A stretch of 64,000 nucleotides of DNA from Manis javanica (GCF_040802235.1 NC_133161.1:148791121-148855120), one strand, 5' to 3'; counted from the stretch's first letter, positions 10,700 through 22,455 are shown. Translations and numbers: made by a program. Notes: generated by a model from the sequence alone, not told the origin.

Positions 10700-11695
10700 T
10701 CTTGCACTGTGTCCATCTGAGGACATGTCACCAGGACCGCTTTGTCGTCTGTGTTCCGCACGTGCGTGTCTGAGCCCGGCCGTGAATTCAGAGAGAGCAG
10801 CTTCGCGCACTCAGGCCCGATGCACGTTGGCTGAGGCATGAAAGCCAGTCTTGGAGAAGAAGGAAAAGGCCAGTGGGTGACCAAGGGCCCAAAGAAGGTC
10901 GTACACAGCGAGCGGGGCTTGTTTTCTCTGGATCACAAAGGTTTTACAGCCACGGCAGTCGCTGGACGTGGATCTAAAGTGTCAGACAGCCACTGCTGTC
11001 CTGACGCAGATGTTTAGGAAGTTATTTTTAGTCAACCTTATGATCGATATTCTTGCCACTCCTTTGTGTCTTAATTAAAGCAGATGAAAAATGCCCTTTG
11101 TGTCCAGGAGTGGCCCTGAGCTACCACGTGCGCAGTTCTCCTCACAATCTGCATTTGGCTGTTTTGAAAGTTTAAATTTAGAAAGAAAGTTGAATGGCTC
11201 CCAAAGCAAATGGCTTTTAAAGTACAAAAAAAAAAAAAAAAAGTATTTGCTTAACAAAATCAGGCATTTGTGGGGGACACCTTTATTATAGTATGCGAAT
11301 TATATGCTTTGTATCTTATCTCTGAGCTTGAGAAATTGTCCAGAAATAACAGACAGTTCTCTGTTGGCTTAGAAATCATTTCCTGACTACACTTGGGGTC
11401 ATTTTTTGTCTGAATATTTGAGCAAGGAAGGCCTGCTCCCGTTGCTCCTGGGCCTGCAGGCTCCCGCCGTGGAGGAGCCGGCTGCTGCTCCCAGCCCCCC
11501 ACTCCCGGGGGCGCCCCGGTGGCCGCAAAGGGAGATCACAGGGACGAGTGGGGCTGAGGGGTTATGTCTGAGGACCATGGTATGTCGGTTACTGGGCAGG
11601 TGCTGGGAAAAACCACATACAAAGAGGAGCCACTAATTCTGGATTTGGGGTATCAGGTTCCATGAAGGGTTGGCAGTTGAACCATTTCATCAAAC
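10700..11695. other. Intergenic with a 17-A homopolymer
   Basis: No gene. An uninterrupted A17 lies at 11226-11242. The sequence before it does not look like a SINE or a processed transcript, so it does not mark a retroposon I can identify. Confidence 0.55.
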
Positions 11696-11699
11696 ACTG

Positions 11700-12260
11700 G
11701 TGGTTTTCTGATCCGGACAACACGAGGGAAGGAAGTTGGAGGCTGAGATGAGCCTCAGCAGACGCCGGGGGCCGGGAGTGGTGGTCTGCCTGAGGGGCGA
11801 CCTAGGATGGTGACTGTGGTGGGAACGTAGGGCACGGGGAAGAAAGGCTGCAGTGAAGCACAAGGCCAAAGCGGCCAGTCTGAGACCCGATCGTGAGGCG
11901 CCCTGAATGGCCTGAAGAATTTGGATTGGATCCTGCAGGCAATGGGGGGTCAGCAGAGGTTTACGTGAGAGGAATTCATTAGGAAGGAAGCCTGGTAGCC
12001 ACCGGGAGGATGGATCGCGTGGGGGAGAGAAGGGAGGCGGGAGGATGTTCAGAAGGCGGGGGACGACAGGAGTCTGAGCTAAGGTGGTGGCGTGGAACTT
12101 GCACAACTGCTCGGGAGGGTGGAGGGGAGGAAATGAAACAGACAGGTGGTCGTGCAGTGACAGACCCGACGGGCTTCCCTGGGCGTTCACCACCTGCCGG
12201 CTCTGTAGGGCCCGAAGGACAAAGGGGCAGAGGACAGGGTCCTGCCCGGGTCCCACAGGC
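11700..12260 (-). mobile_element. Probable L2/CR1-type LINE fragment, reverse orientation
   Basis: Contains 'ttggattggatcctgcaggc', 'aatggggggtcagcagaggt' and 'gagtctgagctaaggtggtg' blocks, seen in the reverse strand of an ancient L2-like mammalian LINE. The 190-residue frame on the - strand is a by-product of GC-rich sequence. Confidence 0.45.
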
Positions 12261-12609
12261 AAGCCCCCGCCATGGCCGTGTGTGAGTGGTGCCAGCGCGG
12301 CGGGCAGGCTGGTGGGGGTGGGGGCAGCAGAGGTACATCTGTCTTGGGTCTCAAAGGGTGACAGTGAGCCGAGGGTGCCCCGGGCAGCTCCCTAGATGGG
12401 TGCCGCTGCTCTGGGGACAAGGACCGGTGTACCTCAGCTCCAGGCTCTGCTCACGTCATCTACCCCAGTGGCTTTCCATCCCTTGGGGGCCCCAGGGACT
12501 CTGCCTGCTGCCTCAGCCCGCGGCGTCCTCTGCCCTCCTGGACGCCGTCTGGACTGGCCCTTCCCTGAGCCGTCTCTGTCCTGGGCTTTCAGGAGCGCCT
12601 TGCACAGCC

Positions 12610-12795
12610 CTCGCGTGGCTCTTTCGGAGGGATGAGTGCACACTTCACGTGGTCCTTGGATCCATGAGTGTCTCCCCTACTGAACGGTGAGCCCTTTGGG
12701 GTGGGGATTGCATCTGGTTTTGCTGTGTTGTGTCCTCCATGTTTGCCAGGGCCTGGCATGTAGTGCTTCTTAATAAATATCCCTTTCCTGACTGA
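12610..12795 (+). mobile_element. L2-type LINE 3' end
   Basis: Ends with 'agggcctggcatgtagtgct' and 'aataaatatccctttcctga', the typical L2 3' terminal arrangement, preceded by a 'gagccctttggggtggggatt' block. Confidence 0.65.
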
Positions 12796-12799
12796 TGGA

Positions 12800-13795
12800 C
12801 TAAGACAATTAGTCAAAAGGGGAAGGGCACTTCAGGAACAGGGAGCAGCACGGAAAAGGTGCAGAGGTCTCTCCCGGGGGTAGTCTGGCAGCAGCTAGTG
12901 ACTGGCTCATGGGAGGGGGTCCAAGCAGAGGGAAAAAGATGCACCAGAGAAGGATGCTGGGTAAACGCGGGAATAACGATGGGAGGAAAATGGTAATTCC
13001 ATCCCTTAGTGTGTATGTGTGACAGAGAGAGAGGGAGAGAGAAGAGAGAAGTGGACAAAGACTTTTTCCACTTTAATAACAGAACACCTTGGACTGATTC
13101 ACAGAACTGTTGTTTTAAAACCGAGAGTCCGCCAGAGCGTTGTGACAGGGCCCCGGCCCCAGCAGGCCAGCCGGAGCCAGGGGAAGACAGGGCGCAGGTG
13201 AGGCCGACTGCGCAGTGGCGAGAGCCCTGACTCCACGGGCTTAGTCTGGACGGGCCCGGCCCTGACGTCATCTGCCCAGAAGTCCCCAGCTCTAGGGAGG
13301 CACGTCCCCCCTGAGCAGAGCATCCTCCCATCAGATGCACACGGGCTGGGAGGAGAGGGCCCGAAGCAGGTTCCCAGATGCTGCCAGCAGCGCCTGCCGT
13401 CCATGCCTCCCCGACCTGCCCGGCCCGGCCCCAGCCTCTCTCCTGCCACTGAAGTTCCCTGGTGAGAAAGAGGGGTTCCGAGTCAGGGCCCAAGGGGAGT
13501 GGCCCCGAGGCCTAGAAGCAGGCCCGGGGCTGACAGCTCTTCCTCACGTGGGGACGGAAGATCCACACCCTCTGCTCCAGGGGCTCTGCTTCCCCTCCAT
13601 CTCGTGGACCTGGCAGAGAGTCCAGGAGACACGAAGCTGCTATGCAGTGAGGCGGAGAAAGCAGCCGGCAGGGGAGGGGCCCTAGGCCCAAAGAGGGAGG
13701 AGCTTGACCCACAGGCGGCCCCACCACCCGCCAGCCAAGTAACTTTCATTTGCATAAATTACTTAACCGTTCAGAACCTTGATTTCCACTTCTAA
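12800..13795. other. Intergenic with short GA-rich tract
   Basis: A GAGA-rich simple-sequence tract lies at about 13021-13052. Open frames on both strands (for example 12813-13493 -) lack any recognisable domain and are GC-driven. Confidence 0.55.
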
Positions 13796-13799
13796 CAAA

Positions 13800-14390
13800 C
13801 AAGGCCAAAAATATCTGCTTCTCTAGCTTATTCGTAAGGTTTGAATGAGAAGATAGATGCATACATCCTCTGTAAACTCCAGAGTTTACTATCTGCCACC
13901 CACCGCTACAACTTGCCTTGCAGGGAGATGCTTCTCATCAGCATCCATGCCGTTATGAAGTGCTTTATAGAAATAACATGTCTTCTAATAGATCCACTTG
14001 GCCCTCCCACTGAAGGGGTGAGGTTGAGTGGCTTGACCAGTGTCACACAGGAATTCGTCAGCTGCTGAACCCGAACTGCTAAATGCTAAGCTCCCTAGTG
14101 GAGGGGTTTTGGGCCCTAGTAACCACCTGAGAACCCAGGGGAGCCTGACAGTCATAAATAAGTACGTGAGTAACACAAGGACCGCTCGCGCTAAGCCCAG
14201 CCTGCTGCAGCCCTTGCTGGTATGGGACACACCTCATTAAATAGTCACGAGAGCATAGGAAATAGCCACGACGGTTACATCGGGGCACTGAGTGAGGGCA
14301 GGTTAGGAATTTGCCCAAGGTCACATGGTACGTGGCGGATCTGAGCTACAAATTCAGATTGACTCTTCCCTGGTCAGTGCTTAACCCAAC
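13800..14390. mobile_element. Two diverged MIR-like fragments
   Basis: MIR-type blocks occur around 13990-14060 ('ggttgagtggcttgaccagt' and 'gtcacacaggaattcg') and again around 14280-14390 ('ggaatttgcccaaggtcaca' and 'ggcggatctgagctac'). Both read as reverse-orientation MIR ends, probably separate insertions. Confidence 0.55.
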
Positions 14391-14526
14391 AGAGACCCAG
14401 TGAACCCCACTCCCTCCTCCCACTCTGGAGAACGTTCCCTGGCCCCCAGAGGCCCAGGCCTACCGTGTCAGCATCCCACTTCCCAAGGGTCCTTCACCCA
14501 CCTGCCCGCCCCACCCCCACACTCAC

Positions 14527-14824
14527 CCCACATTGTCATGGTCCCAGTCCAGGGATTCAGCAACCTTGGCATAGATGCCAGAGTGATGGGGCTCTGCGCA
14601 TCTGTGGCCCCAGATGACCACCCCCACCAGCCACCATGTGCCCCAGTCTGGGCACACCAGGGGGCCCCCCCACTGCTGCACCTGGCATGCATCAGCCCTC
14701 CCATCCAGGTAGCCGGCACACAGCATGTGGGGTGTGAGTGCCCCATGGTACACACAGGAGCTGTTGCAGAGCTGGGTACTGAGCAGGGGCACCACCATGT
14801 CCTGGAACATATCCGAGCTGTGGG
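14527..14824 (-). pseudogene. TMPRSS5: TMPRSS5 penultimate/C-terminal catalytic exon, active-site serine lost
   Basis: TMPRSS5 (spinesin) is a type II transmembrane serine protease with an extracellular SRCR and S1 trypsin domain, expressed mainly in nervous tissue. On the - strand this exon follows a good acceptor (CTGCCTCCCACAG) and ends at a GTGAGT donor (14526-14521). It reads SSDMFQDMVVPLLSTQLCNS, then HMLCAGYLDGRADACQ and later CAEPHHSGIYAKVAESLDW, clearly TMPRSS5 rather than another family member. The motif that should be GDSGGPL reads VQQWGGPL: a net 3-nt insertion with local changes (near 14665-14680) removes the catalytic serine and its Asp partner. The 98 codons are otherwise open. 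With the frameshift in the preceding exon this is best called a pseudogene. The strand is opposite to ZW10, unlike human and mouse. Confidence 0.85.
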
Positions 14825-15205
14825 CTGTGGGAGGCAGGCGGGCAGACGGGGGGACACAGAGTGTGGCTGAGGGGGGAGCCCCTGGTGGGAGCTGGGGACC
14901 CTGGGCAAGGAGGCCAGCATCTATCAGACTTGGTGGTGGGAGCAGGCGGAACAGAAGTCACATACGCCCCAGATGCTGAGACCACAGCCCTGCTGGGATG
15001 AGGGCAGGGGGAGCAAAGGGCCTGGGTTTAGGGGAAACTCAGGGGTTATTCTCCCAAAGACCCAGACAGGGGAGACTGAGGCCCCTGGGCCTGGCCAGGG
15101 GTGATGGCAGAGGGAAAGGGGGCTGGCAGGTAGAGGTGGCTTGCCTTGGGCAAGGATCCCCCACCCCCATGCCCTTTGCCCCCAGGGCCCTGGGAGCTGA
15201 CTCAC

Positions 15206-15340
15206 TGTGGCTGGGGTCGGTGTGGCCCCAGCCAGACACCCAGCACTCTGAGTCCCTGGGAGAACCCTGCTCCTCAGCCCCAGGCACACAGCACCCATGG
15301 TGTCTGTGAGGAGGCGCGGGGTCCTGGGCGCCACCCAGGC
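15206..15340 (-). pseudogene. TMPRSS5: TMPRSS5 catalytic-domain exon with 1-nt frameshift
   Basis: This exon precedes 14527-14824 on the - strand, separated by an intron of about 380 bp with intact GTGAGT donor (15205-15200). In one frame it reads TDTMGAVCL; one base is then missing (near 15279-15281) and the rest continues in another frame as AEEQGSPRDSECWVSGWGHT, matching the TMPRSS5 segment between the catalytic Asp and Ser regions. By my count 35 nt stand where the human codons need 36. The upstream part, expected to encode the DYDVALLRL region with the catalytic Asp, is degenerate and short by several bases, so the 5' border is uncertain. Exons for the SRCR domain, the IVGG cleavage site and the catalytic His were not found nearby. 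Confidence 0.78.
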
Positions 15341-15344
15341 TCGG

Positions 15345-18300
15345 CCCCCCTCCCCGAGCCTGGGCAAAGGACCGAGGCTGGCAGACCCTCCGCACCTGCC
15401 TTTGCTCGCACCTGGTAGTCCACCCCTTTGTGGAAAAGTGAGAAGGGACTGTCCTGGGCCGGCTCTGTTCTCCCGGGTGGCTGCTGGCGTGCAGGGGTGG
15501 GGATGGGGAAGGATGGGGGGATGCAGGCCCAGAGGATTCTGAGGAGGATCCGCTGGATGCCCAGCTGTGCAAAGCTCTGTAGGAAACTGAGAGTCAGAGG
15601 AGATGACCGACTGCCCTGTCAGAGCCATGAGACTTCCCTGCAACAGCCTGCTAGCGGCCAGCCAGGCACGAAGCCAAGCCACCAGGCAGTCACTGCAGAG
15701 GGAGGTCCAACGGCCCATCGCTAAGCAGGGCGTCTCTGTGTGCAGGAAACTTCCCGGGGACCCACCTTCCACCGCCTGGGCAGAGCTGGCTGGCCCCCTG
15801 AGACTCCCCTGAAGGCCGCCCCTGGCTGCTGTGCCCAGGCTGGAGCCCTTCCCTCCCCGTGCGTAGGGCTGGAGGGTGTGGGGGTGCAGGTGCCCTCCTG
15901 TTAGCCCTTCTGAGGAGCCCCGCTTTTCCTAGAAGGCACAGCCCTGCTGTTCCTCAGCCTGCTTCTCAGGTTCTTTCCTGCATCTTGTTTCTGGAAGCGT
16001 GGGGCTCACCCACGACAGGACAAACCAGAAATGCTGTAGGTGCTAAACCTGCAGGTGCAGGGGGCTGTTCCCGCCCGACCCTGTTTCGTCCTCTTCTGCC
16101 CTCTGCCCTCCCCTGGCCTTGCGCCTGGGACCACCCCGGTTGCTCGGAAGGGCTCACCGGCACCCGCTCCCGCCCTCCCGCCTTCCCCAGCTTCCTGGGC
16201 CTGGGTACCTCCCCGCCTCCTCACCCAGACACCCCAGAATGGATCCTGTGGTCCTGGCCGCCTCACGACCCCACTTCCTGCTGAACTGGTTGGAGCCCAG
16301 GCGTGTTCACAGCTGCTAAAGGGTCCTCAGCAGGAACCCTCCTAATCAGCCGATTAGGAGAAAGGATATGATTCCCACTCCTTCTCAGCCGATGAAGAGT
16401 TGGAATATGTTGTTGGCGTAGGTGGGGGTGCCTTCCTGCCTGGAGGGTGTGGCTGCTCTTTCTTACACATTCCAAGGCCTGGAGGGAGGGGCGAGCAGGC
16501 AGGCACCCCTGCCGTGTCCAGCACCCTGGAGCGGACCTCCCTGAGACTCTCCCGGAGTGGGGAGAGGAGTCCTGGTCGCAGAAGGCACCAAACTCCCACA
16601 AGTGAGCCCCGGTCAGGGCCGCATGGGGCGTCCTAGGGCCGCTCTACCTTCTAGCTTCCTCCCTTCCGAGGACCTCAGGCTGCGGCCTCTGACGGTGGGG
16701 AGCCCCATCTGGGGCTCTGACCCCCTGAGAACATGCTGCCCTGAGCTAGGGACGCCTCCCTGGAGTTCAGTCTCCCACCTGTCAAGTAAGGGGTCTGGGT
16801 GAGGTGGTCTCCACGGGTCCGCCCTGTCAGCCCAGCTTAGCCCTGGTGACCTCTTGAGCCATCTCTGCCCACACTTCCGGTCGGGACACCTGTGGACAGA
16901 ACCCCGCTCCCTAGGGCGGAGCTGAAAGGATGCACTTGCTGGGGTGTCTCAGGCCCACGCCAGGACCGCGTCACACGGCTCCCCCACAAGGCCTGCTCTC
17001 TGGGTCCCTGGGGGGATGGGGCCGCAGGCAGACTCTGAAGCCACCTTGCCAGCATCTGTGCCCTGGAAAAGGGTCCAAGGAGAGGCCGACTCCGTGGCCT
17101 AGCACCCTCGTCCTTCTGGATTCTGCAGGCTGTGCCCGGCTCCCTGAAGCCCAGGGAATCTCCTGTCCACCGTGGAGGCCGAGACACTTCCCTTTGCCTG
17201 TTTCCCCTCGGCAGCCCCAGGCTTTCCCCAGGACCCTCTCTGCTCTCTCCTCCCCACGCACGAGGCAGGGTGAGGAGAGCTTTTCAGCAGCTGGCGCGAC
17301 CGTCCCCACTGTTTGGGTGTAAGCCGCCTTCTGTCCCAACCCCGAGCCAGGCTCGCAGGGGAAGGACCCTTTCCTGCAGCCCCTCAGTCAGGAGAACGCC
17401 GCCTCCCGTTTGCCCAGGATGGTCGCTGTGTTAACACCCAGAGCCCCAGAGCCCCACATCCCCAGAAGCTCCGCAGTCCTGGGCAGATGGCGGCAGTGGG
17501 TCATGCTAAGCCCACGGCCTCTCATGCATGAAAGGCTTTCTGCAACCCCAGAGCCCCTGGCCTCTCCAGCCCTTCAGTCTGGTTGAGCTCCCCTCGTGGC
17601 TCGGGGCTAGAGGAGCAGGTGCTGGGGGTCCTCAAGGTCTCCCTGCCCTGCCGAGGTGTCAGCGCGAGCGCTGCCGCTTGGCCCCGAGGCCCTGGAGCGC
17701 CCTGGCGCCCCTCCTTCCCACGGTCGGCAGGACCCCACCTTGCCTGACCATCTGAGCCAGCAGCCCAGCCCTCGCAGGCCCAGAAGCTCCCCTGCCATTT
17801 GGGGGAGGCCAGTGCTGGGCGCTGGTCTGGAAGCCTCAGATGGTGACTTCCCAGGTTCCCCAGGTCCCACCGATTCCTGGGCCCCAGGGCCTGGTGTGGG
17901 GCTCAGTGGGGCATGGGCACTCACTGATCCACTTGGGATGAGCAGAAGGGGACTGTGGCCCCCGGGGGGAGGTGGGTGGGCCTCTCTGGCTTCCGGCTTC
18001 CAGAGGGGGTCAGAGAGGAGTAAGCAGGCCGCCAGGCCGCTAGAGCCCAAAGGGTTTGGCGGGGTTTGCTTTTCCTCTACACGGGTCTGCAGAGGCGAGG
18101 ACATGAATGAAAGAGTCTGGAAGATCCACTGTTCCCAGAGCCGGTCAGCAGCAGCCGTGTATCTGCACCGCACTGCGGCCCCCGGGAGGAAGGGCTGGAG
18201 CAGGGACTGGGGCAGGGACAGCAGTGTGGGGACTCCGGGAAAACCCTGATGCGCTTTCTGCAAAGATGCTGGTGGAGCTCAAGGTGAGGAGGAGGGGGAC

Positions 18301-18780
18301 GGACGTGTAGGCAGATCTCCCCCGCCAGGCAGTGTCCCCTCTCTTCCCCCGCCTTCTGCCCCTGGAACCACTAGGAGGCAGCTGGTTGGAGAATCTCCAA
18401 GCCCACAGGCATGTGGTGGGCCGCTGAGGGGGGCACTGTCAGTGGGGACCCCAAAGGAAGGGGCCCAAGCTGGTCTCATCCTCTACTAACCACCCTGACA
18501 ATGGGCATAACTTTTATCATGGCCCAGCCTGGCTGGGCGGGAAGGCCTGGCCTGGGGCTGTGACTTAGAACCTTCCAGGGGAAGTGACCTTGCACAGGGT
18601 TCAGTGTTACCTCTGCGCGCATATCCAAGGCTATAAAACCCATGTTTTGGTGACATTCCTGGGGCCACCAAAATATGGGCCGCTTTTTGTACAGTCAGTC
18701 AGTCCTTATGGGTCAAAACTGGTGGAGCGAGGAAGAAAGGGTGGGGGACTGAGGGTGGCCCCCTCGGAGGTGACACGATT
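15345..18780. other. GC-rich stretch, no further TMPRSS5 exon recognised
   Basis: This is where the earlier TMPRSS5 exons would be expected if the whole gene were simply inverted. I looked for the IVGG, WPWQA, TAAHC, SRCR and transmembrane segments on both strands and found nothing convincing. The long frames (14924-15772 -, 17607-18263 -) are low-complexity, Pro/Gly/Ser-rich products of high G+C. Confidence 0.5.
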
Positions 18781-18935
18781 CACCTGTGTGTGTCCCTGAG
18801 TGTGTCTGTATGTCCGCATGAGTGTGTCTGTGCATTTGGCTTCATCTTTGTGGGTCTGGGTATGTTTTTGTGTGCATGTGTGTGCGTCTGTGTGCATATG
18901 GGTGTGTGTGTGTGTGTGTGTGTGTGTGTCTAAGC
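18780..18935. repeat. TG-rich microsatellite with (GT)14 core
   Basis: An interrupted TG/TGTC/TGCA-rich tract ends in a pure (GT)14 run at 18902-18929. It is likely polymorphic in length. Confidence 0.92.
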
Positions 18936-20220
18936 GCGGACAGGCAGACCTGAATCTGGCCAGTCTCTGCGTTCCTGGAGGGTCCCCACAGCTCGAGATG
19001 CCCTCGTCATGGACAGTGTCAGGGACGTTTGCACACAGAGCACTTCCCCACCAAACATGTCCTAGTGACCATGCTAGTCCCCTCCCCTCCACATACTCAC
19101 CACTTCAACTTTACCCTGGCAGGCATGATCATAAATTATTAGAAAGAATTAATCACGATGGTCATATACATGAATGTAGGGTACATAGACGTGTGTGCGT
19201 GTGCACATGTCCCCACAGGGCTTTCTGAATCTTAAGTCTTCCTCTCAAGACTGCTTCCCCAGGCACACTTTAACATTCGTGGGGCAGCAGTGCGGGTGGA
19301 AGGCCACATACTGTATGTGCAAGGGCCTAACTGTAACATCAAATTAGCAAATTGTTGAACTAAGAACACGCTCTCCTTTGCCATGACACCTTCTTAAGGA
19401 TACGGAGGGCCAGCTTCCAATTCAGACTCCTGGAGTCCTTGACTCTGTCCTGGAGCGTGGTGAGGTGGGGAGAGCAGGGGTGGGGGATCACGCCGATCCC
19501 TGCTCCCCCCCACGCAGGGCTGCGGAAGGCTTTGTGCTCATCATCCCACCTCAGGGCTGTGCCCGCCTGTGGGTCCTGCCCCAGGAAAAGTGGCCTGTGC
19601 AGCCTCAGGGCCACGTGAATCCCGGGGTCTGAAGGGGACGTATGGGCTCTGGGTGGCACACACTTCAGCCCTGCGAGCTTCTTGCTGCAGGAAGGGTCTG
19701 GAAGGGCCAGGACGGTGGGGCCGGGACTGGGCCGGGGCACAGGGCGGGCTGGCTCCCGTGAGGGGGGCTGCCTAGAGCTGGGAGGGCTGTTGTCTGGTCT
19801 CCGTGGGGGCTGGGATTCAGCCCATCAAGGGAGGCACAGGTACGAGGGCGGCGGCCGAGACCCCCTGTCCCGAGTGCCTCGCCCCTCTGAGCCCCTCCCG
19901 CACCCCGGTTCAGGAGCTCCGCTTCCTGTCAGCACAGATCCTGGGGCGGCCCTGGGCTCCAGCTCAGTGGAAAAATACCCAGAGGGACTCATTATGATTC
20001 ACACTCACGTGGCCTCTAGGAAATTAATTGAGACAAACAGAGAAAACCTCTAGTGTACAAATAGATGTACTCCAGAACTCTCCCACAGAGCGGAATTCAA
20101 TAAAAACTAAGGTGAGTCCAGGCTAATTGGGAAAAATGGATGTGAAGGGTCAAGAGAAGTCTGTGGGAGGGGAGCTGGGATGGCAACCTGTCCGCATTTT
20201 GGGGAGATCTGGATTAAACC
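18936..20220. other. Intergenic, no gene seen
   Basis: No exon supported on either strand. Confidence 0.55.
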
Positions 20221-20581
20221 TGTTCGGGACTGAATTGGGCACCCACTCCCCAAATGCAGGTGTCGAGCCCTCACCCCAACCGACTGTGTTTGGAGATGGG
20301 CCTTTAGGGAGGTGATTAAGGCCAGCGAGGCCCTAAGGGCCAGGCCCAGATCCAGCAGGACTGGTGTCATTGCGGGAAGAGGAGGGGACACGGGAGCTCC
20401 CGCTCCTTCAGGCGCACGGAGAAGGGGCCGCCTGCGAGCTGGGGGTGCCCTCCCGGAAACCAGCCCTGTTGGCGCCTTAATCTTGGACTTCCGGGCTGCG
20501 GACCTGGGAGAAATAGGTTTCTGTTCTTTAAGCCACCGCACTGGTGGGTCTGCAGGGCAGCCTGAGCGGACCATACAACTA
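20221..20581 (+). mobile_element. MLT1-type MaLR LTR
   Basis: Starts TGTTCGGGACTGAATTGGGC, continues with 'tgtttggagatgggcctt', 'gggaggtgattaaggccag', 'ccttaatcttggacttccgg' and 'ctgttctttaagccaccgc', and ends near 'ggaccatacaacta'. These follow the MLT1 order from end to end, so the LTR is nearly full length. Confidence 0.87.
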
Positions 20582-20719
20582 AGCCCCCGCAGAAGACGCT
20601 CATCGAACAGAACGGGACAGGAGCAGCCGGGGGTCTCCTGGCCCACCTGGCCTCCGTCCCGCCGGTGTTCATTGCACTGTGTGAGGAGGCTGGGCGGGGA
20701 GGAGAGAAGGGCGCTGGTC

Positions 20720-20900
20720 CAGGAGCCCCAAGGTCTGCATTCTAATCTGGCCTCCATCACTTGTTAGCAAGCCCGGCTGTCACTGGACTCTGCCAAGTTT
20801 CTATTTTTAACTCTGTAATGGGACTAGTGATCTATGCCCTGCATAACTCGCAGGGTAGATGGGAACATGAGGAAAATTAAATAACAAGACGGCTATGGGG
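20720..20900 (+). mobile_element. MIR SINE fragment
   Basis: Contains 'tctaatctggcctccatcac', 'ttagcaagcccggctgtcac', 'aactctgtaatgggactagt' and 'acatgaggaaaattaaat', a diverged MIR. Confidence 0.65.
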
Positions 20901-20904
20901 TGGT

Positions 20905-22305
20905 GTGGAGCGAGGCAGGTGTGAGAGGTTATTGTTTCTAACCCACACTGGCAGAGCTGCCAGTTGTCATGTTTATCCAGTCGGACCCCATTTATCTGCT
21001 GTCCTGGGCACCCAGAACGGAAGAGCATTGCCTTCAAGGCATTCACGATCTGCGTGGAGACAGACACTCAAAAATGAGGAATTTATTATTTGCTAAAGGA
21101 ACACGATTGTGCATTATTTTGAAAGAATTTGCTGCAATTACTTTACTACCATTTACCGATAGAGGCTTGTTGCCAAGGAAGAATTGATGTGGTCGATGTA
21201 GAAATTCCCACCGACACCCGGCATGTAATTTTAAAGAAAACCAATGGAAGCAAATGATGTTTTGATCGTGACCTCAGCAGCGTGGTTTCCATACCAACAC
21301 ATTTGTGCAGAATAAAAGGCCCAAGACAAACTGCTGCCTCTAATTCACGATATGGCGAACGCTGGTTGAATCACGTTTTTAACAGAGAACACCACCACAC
21401 CCCACTACACACCCAGCGCCCTGCCGATGCATGCATGCCTCCACGCGCACACACGCACACATGCAATGGCAGGTGAACTGGGCCCCTGGAGGGGTCAGGT
21501 CAGGCTCTCCTTGAGATCCTGGGTTCTGCCCCTGCCCCTTACCTTTACATCTCTCACAAAAGGGTCTCAGTTTCCTCACCTGTATAATAGGAGTAATGCT
21601 GCCTCATAAGTTTTATTGGCATGAAACTGAAATGGGATCAAAGGTATTACCATCTTGAGAGAGCAAGTAACGGGGCGGTCACATGGGCAGTCCAGACGCA
21701 GCTTCCTCTGGAAGGTTTCTTCCATGGCTTAGTGGGGGGCTGACTGACCACTGTGGTCCCCCAGTCTGGAGACGTGCCCCCTCTTATGAAACCCTCTAGA
21801 GAATGCCTTGAGGTGGCTTCGGATCTGAGTGAGGGTCACCTGTGTGTGCACACCCAGGATAGCTCTCCTGGGGCCAGGGAGGGGCCAGGGGGTTGGGGAA
21901 GTGCCTGATAGAAGGCCTAAACAACCAGGTGGGAGCTCTGAGAGGCCAGGGTCACCCTGGGACCCTGTGGGCTGTGACACATTGGGTTATCTAGTCTAAA
22001 ATCCCACTGTGGGACGCAGACCAGCAAGAGACACAGGGGCTGTAAGAAGACCGAGTCTGCTCAAAAAGGTAAGGAGCCTGTTGGAAGGAAACAGGGAGGT
22101 AGGAGAGAAGCCGGGTGGGGGCAGCATCAGGGCCTGGGGAGGAGAGCCGCCAGCAGCCAGTGTGGGAGGAGGGGCGCGGGGCATGGGCCTAGCACACGCC
22201 GTGCCCCTTGGGAGGCCTGTCACTCCCCAGACACTGTCACCTGTGATGAGCCCCTGGCAGGGCTGGGGTGTGGTGCTGACAAGGCAGAGTGGTGCTGGCT
22301 GGGGG
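20905..22305. other. Intergenic with one MIR fragment
   Basis: A MIR-like piece in + orientation lies at about 21505-21660 ('gggtctcagtttcctcacct' then 'ataataggagtaatgctgcc'). A short CA/TGCA-rich tract lies near 21428-21470. No gene. Confidence 0.55.
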
Positions 22306-22309
22306 TGGG

Positions 22310-22455
22310 GCCCCTGGTCACACAGACTGGGTGTCTCAGCCCCAACATGCTCTGTGCACTTGGACAAGCTACCTGCTCTTCCCAAATCCCATCTGAAAAA
22401 TGGCAGGAATGTCCCCCTTAATGTGTTGTTGTGGAAATAAAACAAGATGACATGT
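22310..22455 (+). mobile_element. MIR SINE fragment
   Basis: Shows 'tgtgcacttggacaagctac', 'cccatctgaaaaatggcagg' and 'gtggaaataaaacaagatga', the MIR core order. Confidence 0.7.

Noticed and set aside
11226-11242. A17 tract as the tail of a retroposed gene
   Set aside because: The preceding sequence matches no SINE or mRNA I know, and no target duplication was seen.
15555-15590. Possible TMPRSS5 SRCR-end exon (acceptor CTACAG then SFAQL)
   Set aside because: Only four residues fit (FAQL) and the following codons do not match. Too weak to call.
14924-15772. 282-codon open frame on the - strand over the TMPRSS5 remnant
   Set aside because: It uses the wrong frame for most of the TMPRSS5 exon and runs through introns. 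The length is due to high G+C.
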